A DNA stretch of 64,000 nucleotides from NCBI GenBank assembly GCA_030247855.1, contig JAPDRN010000137.1, forward strand, positions 22,242 to 86,241. Reading direction: 5' to 3'. This DNA is from Knufia peltigerae. Its lineage: Eukaryota > Ascomycota > Eurotiomycetes > Chaetothyriales > Trichomeriaceae. The position numbers and the translations under genes are program-made. A model generated the notes under the pieces. The model did not search any database. It was not told the DNA's origin and was given only the letters and a program-made list of their open reading frames with translations. Positions 53,003 to 63,877 of this stretch are shown here, in pieces; position 1 is the first letter of the stretch, and every line of letters begins with the position of its first letter.

Positions 53003-56000
53003 ATGCGTCCTGACGTCGAGCAAGAGCTCGCCCACACCCTGCTCGTTGAGCTCCTCGCATATCAATTTGCCTCTCCAGTGAGGTGGATTGAGACTCAAGA
53101 TGTTATCCTTGAGACGAATAGAACAGAGAGGATCGTCGAGATCGGCCCCGCAGACACACTGGGTGGTATGGCAAAGAGAACGTTAGCATCCAAATACGAA
53201 GCATACGACGCAGCTACCTCTGTCTCACGGCAGGTTTTGGCATACAACAAAGATCAGAAAGAGATTTACTACGATGTTGACCCCATTGAAGAGGAACCTG
53301 CTCCGGCTGCTGCTGCGCCCGCCGCTTCTTCCTCAGCTCCAGCAGCTCCCGCACCCGCGGCCGCACCAGCAGCAGCAGCACCTCCCGCCTCCTCTGCCGG
53401 CCCTGCTGCGGCCGTCGCTGATGCCCCAGTCGCTGCTGTCGACATCCTCAGAGCCCTTGTTGCCCAGAAGCTGAAGAAGTCACTCGCAGATATCCCTCTG
53501 AGCAAAGCCATCAAAGATTTGGTCGGTGGAAAGTCCACACTACAGAATGAAATCCTCGGTGATTTGGGCAAAGAGTTTGGCTCAACTCCAGAGAAGCCCG
53601 AGGATACCCCTTTGGACGAACTGGGTGCTGCTATGCAATCGACATTCAACGGCCAGCTGGGCAAGCAGTCATCATCTCTGATTGCTCGCCTGGTGTCGTC
53701 CAAGATGCCGGGTGGCTTCAACATCACGGCCGTGAGAAAGCACCTTGAGACCACTTTTGGCCTAGGCCCTGGTCGACAAGACGGTGTACTGTTGCTCGCA
53801 TTGACAATGGAGCCAGCAGCTCGTCTGGGCTCTGAGAACGATGCGAAGACCTATCTCGGCGATGTCGCGCAGAAGTATGCTTCGACAGCGGGCATTAGTC
53901 TCTCTTCTGCATCCGCAGGTGGTGCAGCTGCAGCTGGCGCTGGTGCTGGGATGATGATGGACCCTGCGGCGATCGATGCCCTAACCAAAGACCAACGTGC
54001 GCTTTTCAAGCAACAACTTGAATTGTTCGCCCGATATCTGAAGATGGATCTTCGATCAGGCGACAAGGCTTTCCTTGGTTCGCAGGAGAACAACAAGGCC
54101 CTTCAAGCTCAACTCGATTTGTGGAACACCGAGCACGGAGAGTTCTATGCCTCTGGAATTGAGCCATCCTTCAGCGCATTGAAAGCTCGTATCTACGACT
54201 CATCCTGGAATTGGGCTCGCCAAGATGCCCTGAGCATGTACTACGATATCATCTTTGGTCGTCTACAAGCTGTTGACCGCGAAATCGTCAGCCAGTGCAT
54301 CCGCATCATGAACAGATCAAATCCAACCCTCATCGAGTACATGCAGTATCACATCGACAACTGCCCAACAGATCGAGGCGAGACCTATCAACTTGCCAAA
54401 GAGCTGGGTCAGCAGCTCATTGAGAACTGTAAGGATGTCCTCAACGAGGCACCTGTGTACAAAGACGTTGCAATTCCTACTGGTCCTCAGACAACAATTG
54501 ACGCTCGTGGTAACCTTGACTACAAAGAGGTTCCCCGACAAAGTGCCCGCAAACTTGAGCAGTACGTCCGCGAGATGGCCGACGGCGGCAAGATCTCAGA
54601 ATACAGTAACCGCACCAAGGTTCAGAATGACCTTCGCAATGTATACAAGTTGATCCGGAAGCAGCACAAACTGTCCAAAACTTCCCAGCTGCAATTCAAC
54701 AGCTTGTACAAGGATGTTGTGCGTGCTCTCGCCATGAATGAGTCTCAGATCATGCCTCAGGAGAATGGGGATGTGAAGAGACCTGGCAAAAATGGATCGC
54801 TAACCCGTGCAACGATGAACGGTACGCTCAAGCAAGGAAAGACCGAAACCATTCCATTCCTTCATCTCAAGAAAAAGCAAGAGCACGGATGGGATTATAG
54901 TAAGAAGCTCACGGGCATCTACCTTGATGGCCTTGAGAATGCCGCTCGGGCCGGTATTACCTTCCAAGGCAAAATGGCGCTCATGACTGGCGCTGGCGCT
55001 GGATCTATCGGCGCCGAGGTGCTACAAGGTCTTATCAGCGGTGGTGCCAAAGTCGTTGTTACCACGAGCCGCTACTCACGTGAGGTCACCGAGTACTATC
55101 AGTCGATGTACGCTCGCTTCGGCGCTCGTGGTGCTCAGCTTGTGGTTGTTCCATTCAACCAAGGCAGTAAGCAGGACGTTGAGGCTCTGGTTGATTACAT
55201 CTATGACAGCAAGAAGGGTCTCGGTTGGGACTTGGACTACATCGTGCCCTTCGCCGCTATCCCAGAGAATGGCCGTGAGATTGACAGCATCGACTCCAAG
55301 TCTGAGTTGGCGCACCGTATTATGTTGACCAACCTAGTCCGTCTCCTAGGCTCTGTCAAAGCCAAGAAGTTTGAAAGCGGATTTAACACTCGACCTGCTC
55401 AAGTCATCCTTCCTCTCTCGCCCAACCACGGTACATTTGGCAATGACGGCCTCTACTCTGAGTCTAAACTGGCCTTGGAGACTTTGTTCAACCGATGGTA
55501 CTCAGAAAGCTGGGCTGACTATCTCACCATCTGCGGTGCCGTCATTGGCTGGACTCGTGGAACTGGCCTCATGAGCGGCAACAACATTGTTGCAGATGGT
55601 GTTGAGAAGCTTGGTGTCCGAACCTTCTCGCAGCAGGAAATGGCCTTCAACCTGTTAGGTCTTATGTCCCCTGCCATTGTTGATCTCTGCCAGACTGAAC
55701 CTGTCTGGGCAGATCTCAATGGAGGTCTTCAATTCTTGCCCGACCTCAAAGACCTCATGACTCGTCTACGAGCGGAGATCATGGAGACAAGCGCAATCCG
55801 ACAGGCTGTCACTAAAGAGACTGCTATCGAGAATCAGGTTGTCAACGGCGAAGACAGCGAAGCTCTCTACAAGAAGGTCACCATCGAACCTCGTGCCAAT
55901 ATCAAATTTGACTTTCCTACGTTGCCCGATTGGAAACAAGACATTGCCCCCCACAATGACAAACTTAAGGGTATGGTTGACCTTGATAAGGTTGTCGTCG

Positions 56001-58600
56001 TTACCGGCTTTTCCGAGGTTGGCCCCTGGGGTAACTCGCGCACTCGTTGGGAGATGGAAGCGTTCGGCGAGTTCTCTCTGGAAGGTTGCGTAGAGATGGC
56101 CTGGATGACCGGTCTCATCAAGAACCACAACGGTCCTCTCAAGGGCAAGTCCTACTCAGGATGGGTTGATTCAAAGACAAGCGAGCCTGTTGATGACAAG
56201 GACGTCAAGGCCAAATACGAGAAGCAAATCCTGGAGCACTCGGGTATCCGACTCATCGAGCCCGAGTTGTTCAATGGCTACGATCCGAAGAAGAAGCAAC
56301 TGCTGCAGGAAATCCAGATCGAGGAAGATCTCGATCCGTTTGAGGCTTCCAAGGAGACCGCTGAGGAGTTCAAGCGACAACACGGTGAGAAGGTTGAAAT
56401 TTTCGAACTCGAATCTGGCGAATACACTGTTCGCCTGAGGAAGGGCGCTACCCTTCTGATCCCTAAGGCTCTCCGATTCGATCGACTGGTTGCTGGCCAG
56501 ATCCCGAGCGGCTGGAATGCAAAGCATTATGGTGTTCCAGATGATATCATCTCCCAAGTCGACCCAGTCACGCTTTTCGTGCTCGTGTGTACCGTCGAAG
56601 CACTCCTTGCGTCCGGTATTACCGATCCTTATGAGTTCTACAAGTATGTCCATCTTTCTGAGGTCGGAAACTGTGTCGGTTCTGGTATCGGTGGTACTAC
56701 TGCACTTCGTGGCATGTACAAGGACAGATTCATGGACAAGCCCGTTCAGAAGGATATTCTGCAAGAATCCTTCATCAATACCATGGCCGCTTGGGTTAAC
56801 ATGCTGCTCTTATCGTCAACTGGTCCGATCAAGACTCCTGTCGGTGCCTGTGCCACTGCTGTCGAGTCTATCGACATTGGCTACGAGACTATTGTTGAAG
56901 GCAAGGCCCGTGTCTGCTTCGTTGGTGGCTTCGATGATTTCCAGGAGGAAGGCTCATACGAATTCGCCAATATGAAGGCTACCAGTAATGCCGAAGACGA
57001 ATTCGCCCACGGCCGTACACCCAAGGAGATGTCTCGGCCTACTACCACCACCAGAAATGGTTTCATGGAGTCTCAAGGTTGCGGTATGCAAATCATCATG
57101 ACCGCTCGCCTAGCTTTGGACATGGGAACTCCAATCTACGGCATTCTCGGCCTGGTCTCTACAGCCACTGACAAGATTGGTCGATCCGTTCCTGCTCCTG
57201 GACAAGGTGTGTTGACGAACGCCCGCGAGAATGCTGGCAAATTCCCGTCTCCATTGCTCGATATCAACTACCGCAGAAGGCAACTTGAGCACCGACGACG
57301 CGCCATCAAGAACTGGCAAGAATCTGAACTTCTGTATCTTCACGAGGAGGTTGCAGCTATGAAATCTCAAGCCGGCTTTGGCTTCGACGAGAAGACATAC
57401 CTAGAAGAACGTGCCGCCCACATCGAGCGGGAGGCTGTCCGACAAGAGAAGGAGGCCCAAAACAGCTTGGGTAACAATTTCTGGAAGCAGGATCCTGCTA
57501 TCGCTCCCCTCCGAGGTGCTCTTGCTACCTGGGGTCTGACCATCGACGACCTGGACGTTGCCTCCTTCCACGGTACTTCCACTGTGGCAAATGACAAGAA
57601 CGAATCCGAAGTCATCTGTAAACAGATGGAACATTTGGGTCGTAAGAAGGGAAATGCTCTGCTTGGTATTTTCCAGAAATATCTCACTGGTCACCCCAAA
57701 GGTGCTGCTGGTGCTTGGATGTTCAACGGTTGCTTGCAAGTTTTGAACAGTGGTATTGTGCCAGGTAACCGGAATGCAGACAACGTGGACCAAGTTATGG
57801 AGAAATTCGACTACATTGTCTACCCCAGCCGGTCAATGCAAACTGATGGTGTCAAGGCATTCTCTGTGACCTCGTTTGGTTTTGGTCAAAAGGGTGCCCA
57901 AGCTATCGGTATTCACCCCAAGTACCTGTACGCCGCACTGGATCAATCAGAATTCCAGAGGTACAAACTCAAGGTTGAGGCTCGTCAAAAGAAAGCCTAC
58001 CGATTCTTCCACAATGGCATGATCAACAACACCCTCTTCGTGGCCAAGACCCATGCACCATACCCTGATGAGTTGATGCAGACAGTTTTCTTAAACCCTG
58101 ATCAGCGAGTCATTGCTGACAAGAAGTCTGGCGAGCTGACCTACAATTCGACTCTGCCTCAGAAGGCGTTGAGCACCAACGCTCAAGAGACAAAGGCTAT
58201 GCTCGAGTCCCTCACGCAAGCAAGTGCTAAGGAGGGATCCAAAGTCGGTGTTGATGTTGAGGACATTCGAGCTATCAACATCGAAAATGACACCTTTGTG
58301 AAGAGGAACTTCACCGATGCCGAGCAGGCCTATTGCAACAAGGCTCCTTCTCCTCAGGCATCTTATGCTGGTCGCTGGAGCGCCAAAGAAGCCGTCTTCA
58401 AATCACTGGGTGTCTGCAGCAAAGGAGCGGGTGCTCCTCTTCAAGACATTGAGATCTTGAGTGATGAAACTGGCGCACCCAAGGTGTCCTTGCGTGGAGC
58501 CGCATTGCAAGCTGCCAAGGAGGCTGGCGTCAAGAACGTCAATGTCAGCATCAGTCACAGTGAAAGTCAAGCTATCGCCGTTGCTGTTTCAGCATTTTAA
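53003..58600 (+). CDS. FAS2: Fatty acid synthase subunit alpha (FAS2)
   Basis: Intronless, 1865 aa. The first 95 residues complete the MPT fold (MRPDVEQELAHTLLVELLAY). An Ala/Pro linker at about 98-145 tethers the acyl carrier domain, whose phosphopantetheine Ser178 lies in VGGKSTLQNEI. The ketoreductase begins about residue 655 with MTGAGAGSIGAEVLQ. The ketosynthase has Cys1283 in VGACATAVES and a His in SFHGTSTV. The C-terminal phosphopantetheinyl transferase has VGVDVEDIRAI and RWSAKEAVFKSLG. All catalytic residues expected are present, so this is the housekeeping synthase rather than a decayed or specialised copy. Same complex as FAS1. Confidence 0.98.
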   Translation: MRPDVEQELAHTLLVELLAYQFASPVRWIETQDVILETNRTERIVEIGPADTLGGMAKRTLASKYEAYDAATSVSRQVLAYNKDQKEIYYDVDPIEEEPAPAAAAPAASSSAPAAPAPAAAPAAAAPPASSAGPAAAVADAPVAAVDILRALVAQKLKKSLADIPLSKAIKDLVGGKSTLQNEILGDLGKEFGSTPEKPEDTPLDELGAAMQSTFNGQLGKQSSSLIARLVSSKMPGGFNITAVRKHLETTFGLGPGRQDGVLLLALTMEPAARLGSENDAKTYLGDVAQKYASTAGISLSSASAGGAAAAGAGAGMMMDPAAIDALTKDQRALFKQQLELFARYLKMDLRSGDKAFLGSQENNKALQAQLDLWNTEHGEFYASGIEPSFSALKARIYDSSWNWARQDALSMYYDIIFGRLQAVDREIVSQCIRIMNRSNPTLIEYMQYHIDNCPTDRGETYQLAKELGQQLIENCKDVLNEAPVYKDVAIPTGPQTTIDARGNLDYKEVPRQSARKLEQYVREMADGGKISEYSNRTKVQNDLRNVYKLIRKQHKLSKTSQLQFNSLYKDVVRALAMNESQIMPQENGDVKRPGKNGSLTRATMNGTLKQGKTETIPFLHLKKKQEHGWDYSKKLTGIYLDGLENAARAGITFQGKMALMTGAGAGSIGAEVLQGLISGGAKVVVTTSRYSREVTEYYQSMYARFGARGAQLVVVPFNQGSKQDVEALVDYIYDSKKGLGWDLDYIVPFAAIPENGREIDSIDSKSELAHRIMLTNLVRLLGSVKAKKFESGFNTRPAQVILPLSPNHGTFGNDGLYSESKLALETLFNRWYSESWADYLTICGAVIGWTRGTGLMSGNNIVADGVEKLGVRTFSQQEMAFNLLGLMSPAIVDLCQTEPVWADLNGGLQFLPDLKDLMTRLRAEIMETSAIRQAVTKETAIENQVVNGEDSEALYKKVTIEPRANIKFDFPTLPDWKQDIAPHNDKLKGMVDLDKVVVVTGFSEVGPWGNSRTRWEMEAFGEFSLEGCVEMAWMTGLIKNHNGPLKGKSYSGWVDSKTSEPVDDKDVKAKYEKQILEHSGIRLIEPELFNGYDPKKKQLLQEIQIEEDLDPFEASKETAEEFKRQHGEKVEIFELESGEYTVRLRKGATLLIPKALRFDRLVAGQIPSGWNAKHYGVPDDIISQVDPVTLFVLVCTVEALLASGITDPYEFYKYVHLSEVGNCVGSGIGGTTALRGMYKDRFMDKPVQKDILQESFINTMAAWVNMLLLSSTGPIKTPVGACATAVESIDIGYETIVEGKARVCFVGGFDDFQEEGSYEFANMKATSNAEDEFAHGRTPKEMSRPTTTTRNGFMESQGCGMQIIMTARLALDMGTPIYGILGLVSTATDKIGRSVPAPGQGVLTNARENAGKFPSPLLDINYRRRQLEHRRRAIKNWQESELLYLHEEVAAMKSQAGFGFDEKTYLEERAAHIEREAVRQEKEAQNSLGNNFWKQDPAIAPLRGALATWGLTIDDLDVASFHGTSTVANDKNESEVICKQMEHLGRKKGNALLGIFQKYLTGHPKGAAGAWMFNGCLQVLNSGIVPGNRNADNVDQVMEKFDYIVYPSRSMQTDGVKAFSVTSFGFGQKGAQAIGIHPKYLYAALDQSEFQRYKLKVEARQKKAYRFFHNGMINNTLFVAKTHAPYPDELMQTVFLNPDQRVIADKKSGELTYNSTLPQKALSTNAQETKAMLESLTQASAKEGSKVGVDVEDIRAINIENDTFVKRNFTDAEQAYCNKAPSPQASYAGRWSAKEAVFKSLGVCSKGAGAPLQDIEILSDETGAPKVSLRGAALQAAKEAGVKNVNVSISHSESQAIAVAVSAF

Positions 58601-59006
58601 GATCCCGGCACGTGGATTGTATAAACTTTCATTATGGACGAAAAAAGATCCGACATAAAGAGTGTTTTTTGAAAAGGCAGCTTTTCTTTCTGTTTTTATA
58701 ATAGTTGCATGGATGCCGTCTTTGTTTCAATGGGATGGCGATGGAAGGATACTCGGTGTCGTCTAGGTAGTAACCGAGGCGACTTTGCTTGTTTACTTAG
58801 TGTTGCTCTATCAACCTCACACATATGGGTACGTGGGAAATGAAGAAGAAAGGAGGGCACGGCTAGATTTACATATATTATTGTCAACAAAAGATACTTT
58901 TCACTATTCAGAAACTTGAAGTTTTGTCATAGCGTATACGTCTTGCTAGACTTTGTAATTTCTTCTATCCATGTGTGCACGAACAGATCTGTCGTCAGTG
59001 ATACTT
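58601..59006. other. Convergent 3' ends, FAS2 and BUD13
   Basis: About 400 bp, AT-rich, with both 3' untranslated regions; no gene. Confidence 0.5.
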
Positions 59007-60176
59007 TTATTCGTCCATCTGCCACTGATACTCTAGGTCTGCATTCCGGCCCTTGCGACTGCGCGCTTGAAACCATTCCTTTTCGAAGCCGTTGCTGCGA
59101 TCGACGCCGTCCCATCGCCACCCGGGTGATATGCCATATCGATTCGGCGGGGCGGCGCCCACGTAGACTTTTTTCCTCGTTTGGCCTGTTTTGCCTGCCA
59201 CCGCCGCAGCCGCTGCCTTGGGGTCGGAGGCAACCACAGCGTCGTGTTCTTCGGCCTGTTTCTGTGCCATGTACGCCGCCATCGGGTCGTCCCAGCGCAC
59301 TGCACGCTTGAGGTCCTCGTTCATGTCTTCGTCCTCGGCGCCGCGGGCCAGCGTGAGGAACTTGGCCTCCTCGAGGTCCTGCTTCCGGGCCTCCTTTTCG
59401 CGACGCTGCACGTCGCCCATGGCGTCCTCTCGCGCTTGACGCTCCGCGCGGCGTTTCTCTTCCTCGGCGGCACGGGCCTCGGCGCGTTTCATGCTGATGT
59501 CTATCCGACGACCGGTGGCGTCTCGGTAGATGGTTTCCTCTGCGGCCTCGGTTTCTTCATCGTCGTGGCCGCCGCCCTCTTTGCGGGACGACGACGAATT
59601 CTTTTTGCGTTGTTGTTCGCGAGCGAGCTCGCGTTCGCGTTCTCGTTCTTCGCGCTCGACGAGTCGTGCGGTATCGGCTGCCGTCTGGAGACCTGCCTTG
59701 GCGCCCGAGGACATGCGTGGTGTTCTGCCGTCGTCGACGACGGCGGGGGCGTCTTCGTCTTCGATCTCCCGTCTTCGTGCATCGGCTTCTTCGGCCGCCG
59801 CGGCGAGGATACGGTCTGCTTCCTCATCCTCCTCTGCCGGTGCCGATGTGGTGTTTGTCGTGTCGGGTTGTGCTATCACTTTCCATCCGCCGCCGCCTTT
59901 CTTCTTTCTGAATTCGGCGGACTTGACGTTCGTGTCGTAGATGGGCATGTCGCCGTCCTCGTCGTCCCGAGGCCGTAAGGAAGAGCCCTTGAGCGTGAGA
60001 GACTCGTCATCGTCCGCTATAACGAGCCCAGATTCGGCGGAAGGGTCTTTGTTCCTGCGTCGTTTCTTCTTCGGACGGGTCGAGTCTTGAAAATCGCCCG
60101 ACCCATGCTGGTCGGACGAGTTGGAGGCTGTTAGATAATTCTTTGCGAGGTAGGCTGCAAGGTTGGAGGAAGGCAT
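59007..60176 (-). CDS. CWC26: Pre-mRNA-splicing factor CWC26/BUD13
   Basis: Intronless, 389 aa. MPSSNLAAYLAKNYLTA is followed by KKKRRRNKDPSAES and GLVIADDDESL, the standard Bud13 opening. The middle is Arg/Glu/Ala-rich, helical and low in complexity (EREERERERELAREQQRKKN). The conserved C-terminal domain contains TIYRDATGRRIDI, WDDPMAAYMAQK, then YVGAAPPNRYGISPGWRWDG and VDRSNGFEKEWFQA, ending LEYQWQMDE. The protein belongs to the RES (retention and splicing) complex with Snu17/Ist3 and Pml1, binding the activated spliceosome. Strand and frame are certain because the C-terminal signature is present only here, despite a long open frame on the opposite strand. Confidence 0.95.
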   Translation of the reverse strand: MPSSNLAAYLAKNYLTASNSSDQHGSGDFQDSTRPKKKRRRNKDPSAESGLVIADDDESLTLKGSSLRPRDDEDGDMPIYDTNVKSAEFRKKKGGGGWKVIAQPDTTNTTSAPAEEDEEADRILAAAAEEADARRREIEDEDAPAVVDDGRTPRMSSGAKAGLQTAADTARLVEREERERERELAREQQRKKNSSSSRKEGGGHDDEETEAAEETIYRDATGRRIDISMKRAEARAAEEEKRRAERQAREDAMGDVQRREKEARKQDLEEAKFLTLARGAEDEDMNEDLKRAVRWDDPMAAYMAQKQAEEHDAVVASDPKAAAAAVAGKTGQTRKKVYVGAAPPNRYGISPGWRWDGVDRSNGFEKEWFQARSRKGRNADLEYQWQMDE

Positions 60177-61660
60177 CTCGACGAGAAGGGAGGAGCTCTG
60201 GGCTCAGTGGAAGACGTAGTTTCGTGACAGCGTAGGGCGGATAGTTGGATGTCAATCATCAGTGCATAGAGCGAGCCCTCATCTTCGGGAGTTAGAAAGG
60301 AGAGCTGTACAGTGATTGCGAGGCCCAAGTGACGAATCCTCGACGGTGGATTGAGGACGATATGGTACGAGGTGGACTCTCGAATTTGTCGAGCGAGATA
60401 TAAAGAGAGCACGCCAATATTGTGTCCCTACACAATCTTTTCTGTTGTTCAAACTCCGCAGGGACATTTGATCTGGAGAAAAAGACCAGGAAGGCTGCGC
60501 TAACTATGCGGGGACTAGTGCAGCCTTGCTATGCTTCCTACTCCCACTCTTGCTCGCCTTGATAGAAGGCTCTCCCTCCCATACGACTTGACGCAACAAG
60601 TAAGGCAGCAGTCGACGCTCAAGAACATGAGAGCTCTCGAGGAATCAAGTTATGAATGAGGGAGCCAATCAGAACCTCATCCTTGAGACGAAACTCAGTG
60701 CCAGAAAAGACCCAAGGATTTCTGGTTCGAATCCACACACACGTCCATATCACCGATCAGTGTTTTCAGGCTGACAGCAATATCCACAGAACAGCACACT
60801 ACATATGGTACTGCCTGCATTGTATGACTCTCGATGGAGCTCTCAAATTTTCTGGACGACGCAGAGTTGCTCAACACCATGGCCCACCCAGCGTTTCGAC
60901 AAGCTTTTTGCAGAGGGACCTTTGATCATCTCAGACGGACAAAGGAGCCGCCTCCGCCCCATATCACTACACTTTTATCTGGGCTTCCAATTTTTGAGAA
61001 AGTATAGCTGGTCTACTCTTGCAGATGGGATCTCTTTCCAAGGTACATCATGTCTTCTTCGTCGACTATTGCCGTCAAACGAGGTAGGTCATCTTCATTT
61101 TATTTTGTTTTTCTCCAACCAGAGTCGAAGGCGGGACTTTGTGTGGCTTTTTTTTGGCGTGAGGGCCAATTCGACTTCGAAAGAAACAACCATTTTCAAC
61201 CATTTACTTGTGTCCACACATAGACATCCAGCCTCGTGAGAGTTCCGCCCGAGAGACCTGCGCGCCCAGTCATTTCAGAGTTACTACTCATCGGTACACC
61301 ATCGAACCATGCTATGAGGCTCTTGAAAACAAGTACGTTCGTTGGTACTGTGTGCCCTCAAAAACTTTGCTATACCGGGTCCTCCATTTTACAAAGTTTC
61401 ATCCAAAGGGTTGTGAGGACCTTCTCTGGGTGCTTCTGTTATAAAGTCCCCCGTCTTCTTCATTCTTCCCAGTCTCTGTAGGTGGAATCGTCCACAATAC
61501 TCTTTTCACAGCGCCTTTTGAAAGCGACTTGAGATCTTCGAACTCCTTGGACCGAACGATTACAAACCACCGCGATATCTCTCTCTGTGACACTTGTCAA
61601 CGACCAAACAACACACTTACACAATAACAATCTCTCAAACACTCTTTTGAACCTTTGAAA
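60177..61660. other. Intergenic, 1.5 kb
   Basis: Between divergent BUD13 and the small Ser-rich gene. Several short frames (60656-60925, 60805-61239, 61208-61481, all +) have no recognisable domain or splice chain. Confidence 0.5.
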
Positions 61661-62272
61661 ATGGCCAAGAGCACTGGGCCAACAGCAGCGACAACAACAA
61701 CAGCAAATGTCCCAGCCAAGGAGAAGAACCAACCTTCCTTGTCGTTGTCAAAATTTTCCTTCTCCCCCGACCGTTCCGACAACAGCAGTGCCGACCTGGT
61801 CAAAGAACCCTCGAGGTCATGTGCGTGCCCGATGAGCCCAAGACCACTATCAACGCCTTCCTCCTCAAGGACTACGACAACGACAAACAAAGTCACCGTA
61901 CACCCAGCACGCAAACCCTGCGGGGCGTGCGAGTACAATGACGAACGCGAACCCATATGGGAAGAACCCGAGGACTTTGTGTCTCGCCTAGGATCCCGTG
62001 GTCGCGCCGTCAAGGAGTCTTCCGAAAACGACGTTGACGACGAGCGCAAGATGAGTACCAACAGCACCAGCCGAACCACCAGGTCCAGCAGTCAAGGTTC
62101 GCACCTGGCTTTTGCGAATGGTACCAAACGAAGGTTGACTGATCCTACGGCGCCAACCACCAAGTCATCTTCCTCATCATCTCCTTCTTCTTCTTCTTCT
62201 TCTTCTTCTTCTTCTTCTTCTTCTTCTTCTTCTCCTTCTTCTTCTTTTTGGCATCGAATCTTGCCATTCTAG
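61661..62272 (+). CDS. Small Ser/Thr-rich hypothetical protein
   Basis: 203 aa from the ATG at 61661. Thr/Ala-rich start, then LSKFSFSPDRSDNSSADLV, an ordered-looking centre RKPCGACEYNDEREPIWEEP then EDFVSRLGSRG, and a C-terminal Ser run coded by a TTC/TCT repeat, ending FWHRILPF. No known domain. The central CGAC and acidic/Trp segment argue for a true coding frame, but the composition is biased and the gene could be misread. The opposite strand gives a Lys run, judged an artefact. Confidence 0.5.
   Translation: MAKSTGPTAATTTTANVPAKEKNQPSLSLSKFSFSPDRSDNSSADLVKEPSRSCACPMSPRPLSTPSSSRTTTTTNKVTVHPARKPCGACEYNDEREPIWEEPEDFVSRLGSRGRAVKESSENDVDDERKMSTNSTSRTTRSSSQGSHLAFANGTKRRLTDPTAPTTKSSSSSSPSSSSSSSSSSSSSSSSPSSSFWHRILPF
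62183..62246. repeat. (TTC)n microsatellite
   Basis: About 20 near-perfect TTC units. Read on the + strand they code Ser in the small hypothetical protein; on the minus strand they would code Lys. Confidence 0.95.
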
Positions 62273-63220
62273 AGATGAATTCGACTCTCGGTCGTGGACA
62301 AGGATATGGAAGGAAGCAAACATGTTGGTGATGGATAGGGGGAAAGGGTGGACGACTTATGACTGACGAATTATGAATTATGATGATGAGATTTTTTTCT
62401 GTATAAACCTGAAGTAACCATGTACCCAACGGTCCAACACCATCGGCACGTTGAAACCAGGAACTATAGAGTATTGTGGAGGAATAGGTAGAGTAGAGTA
62501 CCCAAGATGGAGTAACTGAAATCCCCTACCGTACCTGAGGGAAAATGGGATACGAGAAAACGGACACGAGTACGAGTACGGATACGAAAAAGGAGATGAA
62601 GAAACGGGCAAAAGGTTCACTTGGCGTGCGTCATTGTTGTTGTACGCCACCCCGCGTCAAGTCGCTGAACGCGTCACATGCCAGTCCTGCCTGCGATAAC
62701 CCATCAGGTACTCGTATGAGATGAGATGAGACCAGACGAGACGAAAAGTGCATCAGATTTATTGATCAACTGACAGCTCAATCATCGAGCTTCAAAAGAA
62801 CATTAGTCATTCTCAAATGATAATAATAATAATAATCTCTGTACGGAGTACTGCATAATCATAACCCAGGCACGCATACTGCTCCTAAGAATTCGTAGGA
62901 ATTCCTCGTTTACCAGAATAAACGCCAACAAGCCAACCCAAGGGAACATTGTGTCCCATACCAGTACTGTGTACTGACTGTATAGTCCCAAAAGGAAGAA
63001 GTTCTCATATCCTCAAGAAGCGCCGATTTCCCAATTTCCTCGTAATGCGTTATGATGAGGAGCAAAATTCCGGCTTCCCTAATGATGTTTCCTCGGGGGT
63101 ATCTTTGATGCTAACAGAGAAGAAAAAGAAAGGAAAAGGAAAGTAGTGGCATTATTAGAATCGAAAACCACACACACAAAGTTGGTGAACCAAGCGCCTT
63201 GAGGCCCCATCGCAACACAC
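62273..63220. other. Intergenic, about 950 bp
   Basis: Contains a short (TAA)n run at about 62819-62836, an isolated TGTACGGAGTACTG at about 62839-62854 related to the 16.7-kb repeat, and A/G-rich sequence at 63116-63146. No gene supported. Confidence 0.5.
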
Positions 63221-63802
63221 TCAATTCAAGTGAGTGTGGTCAATCATCTCAAATTCAAGGTCAAGGGATTCGTCCTCGTCGGTTGAGATTTCGGCCATTT
63301 CTTTGCCATCGACGACATCGTATTCCTTCTTGATGAGTTTGTCGGTCTCGTTGTTTTCAAAACGTCGTAGGGCCTGGGAGACGGCGTTGCTGAGAAGGTC
63401 CGAGCCGGCACGAGGGCCGGTGCGAGAGTCGTAGCTGTACAAGAAATCCGCCTCGGAGGGGATGGGTGCCGCAGATGCGTCCGAGACATCTTCCTCCTCG
63501 GAGTTGTCGGAGACGTGGGCCAGGGGGCCGTCGAGGGCGTCGACGACTTCGTTCCGAAAGACCTTGCGGGCGAGGGTGGCAGTCTGGGAAGTGACTCGGT
63601 TCTTGTGGTGCTGTTTGTGTCTCGCCTCGCTGGCGGTCAGGTGTTGACCCTTGGGACGGCCGATACATTTGTAGCAGTTGGCCGTGGGTTCATCGTGCTG
63701 AGTGCAGGGCTGGGTCACCTGGCCCTTTCCACCTCTTGCCCACTTGCGGTTGTGGTTCTTGTCTCGTTGGTATGGTTTGGCTTCGCTGCGTAGGTCTGAC
63801 AT
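63221..63802 (-). CDS. Hypothetical protein with acidic C-terminus
   Basis: 193 aa, intronless. The basic N-terminal half has KPYQRDKNHNRKWARGGKGQ and a possible metal site, PCTQHDEPTANCYKCIGRPK (three Cys and one His). Then come His/Lys-rich and acidic segments (HVSDNSEEEDVSDA; ISTDEDESLDLEFEMIDH). No recognised family. Even codon usage and the clear N-terminal Cys/His block make it likely to be real. Confidence 0.6.
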   Translation of the reverse strand: MSDLRSEAKPYQRDKNHNRKWARGGKGQVTQPCTQHDEPTANCYKCIGRPKGQHLTASEARHKQHHKNRVTSQTATLARKVFRNEVVDALDGPLAHVSDNSEEEDVSDASAAPIPSEADFLYSYDSRTGPRAGSDLLSNAVSQALRRFENNETDKLIKKEYDVVDGKEMAEISTDEDESLDLEFEMIDHTHLN

Positions 63803-63857
63803 GGTGTGTGTGAGAGAAAGGTAGTGGAAGAGACGGAGGGTTTCGTATGGATATTAA

Positions 63858-63877
63858 GGTGGTGGTGGTGGTGGTGG
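63858..63877 (+). repeat. Short (GGT)n run
   Basis: Six to seven GGT units upstream of the last hypothetical gene. Confidence 0.8.

Noticed and set aside
59181..59978. Long + strand open frame opposite BUD13
   Set aside because: Its Cys/Phe/Val-rich translation has no family pattern, while the minus strand has the full Bud13 signature; it is a shadow of a GC-rich gene.
60723..60734. GGTTCGAATCC, resembling a tRNA T-loop
   Set aside because: The flanking bases do not make a good five-pair T stem, and no D-arm, anticodon arm or acceptor stem could be fitted upstream.
62145..62429. Minus-strand frame with a poly-Lys run
   Set aside because: Product of reading the TTC repeat in reverse; the rest of the frame looks random.
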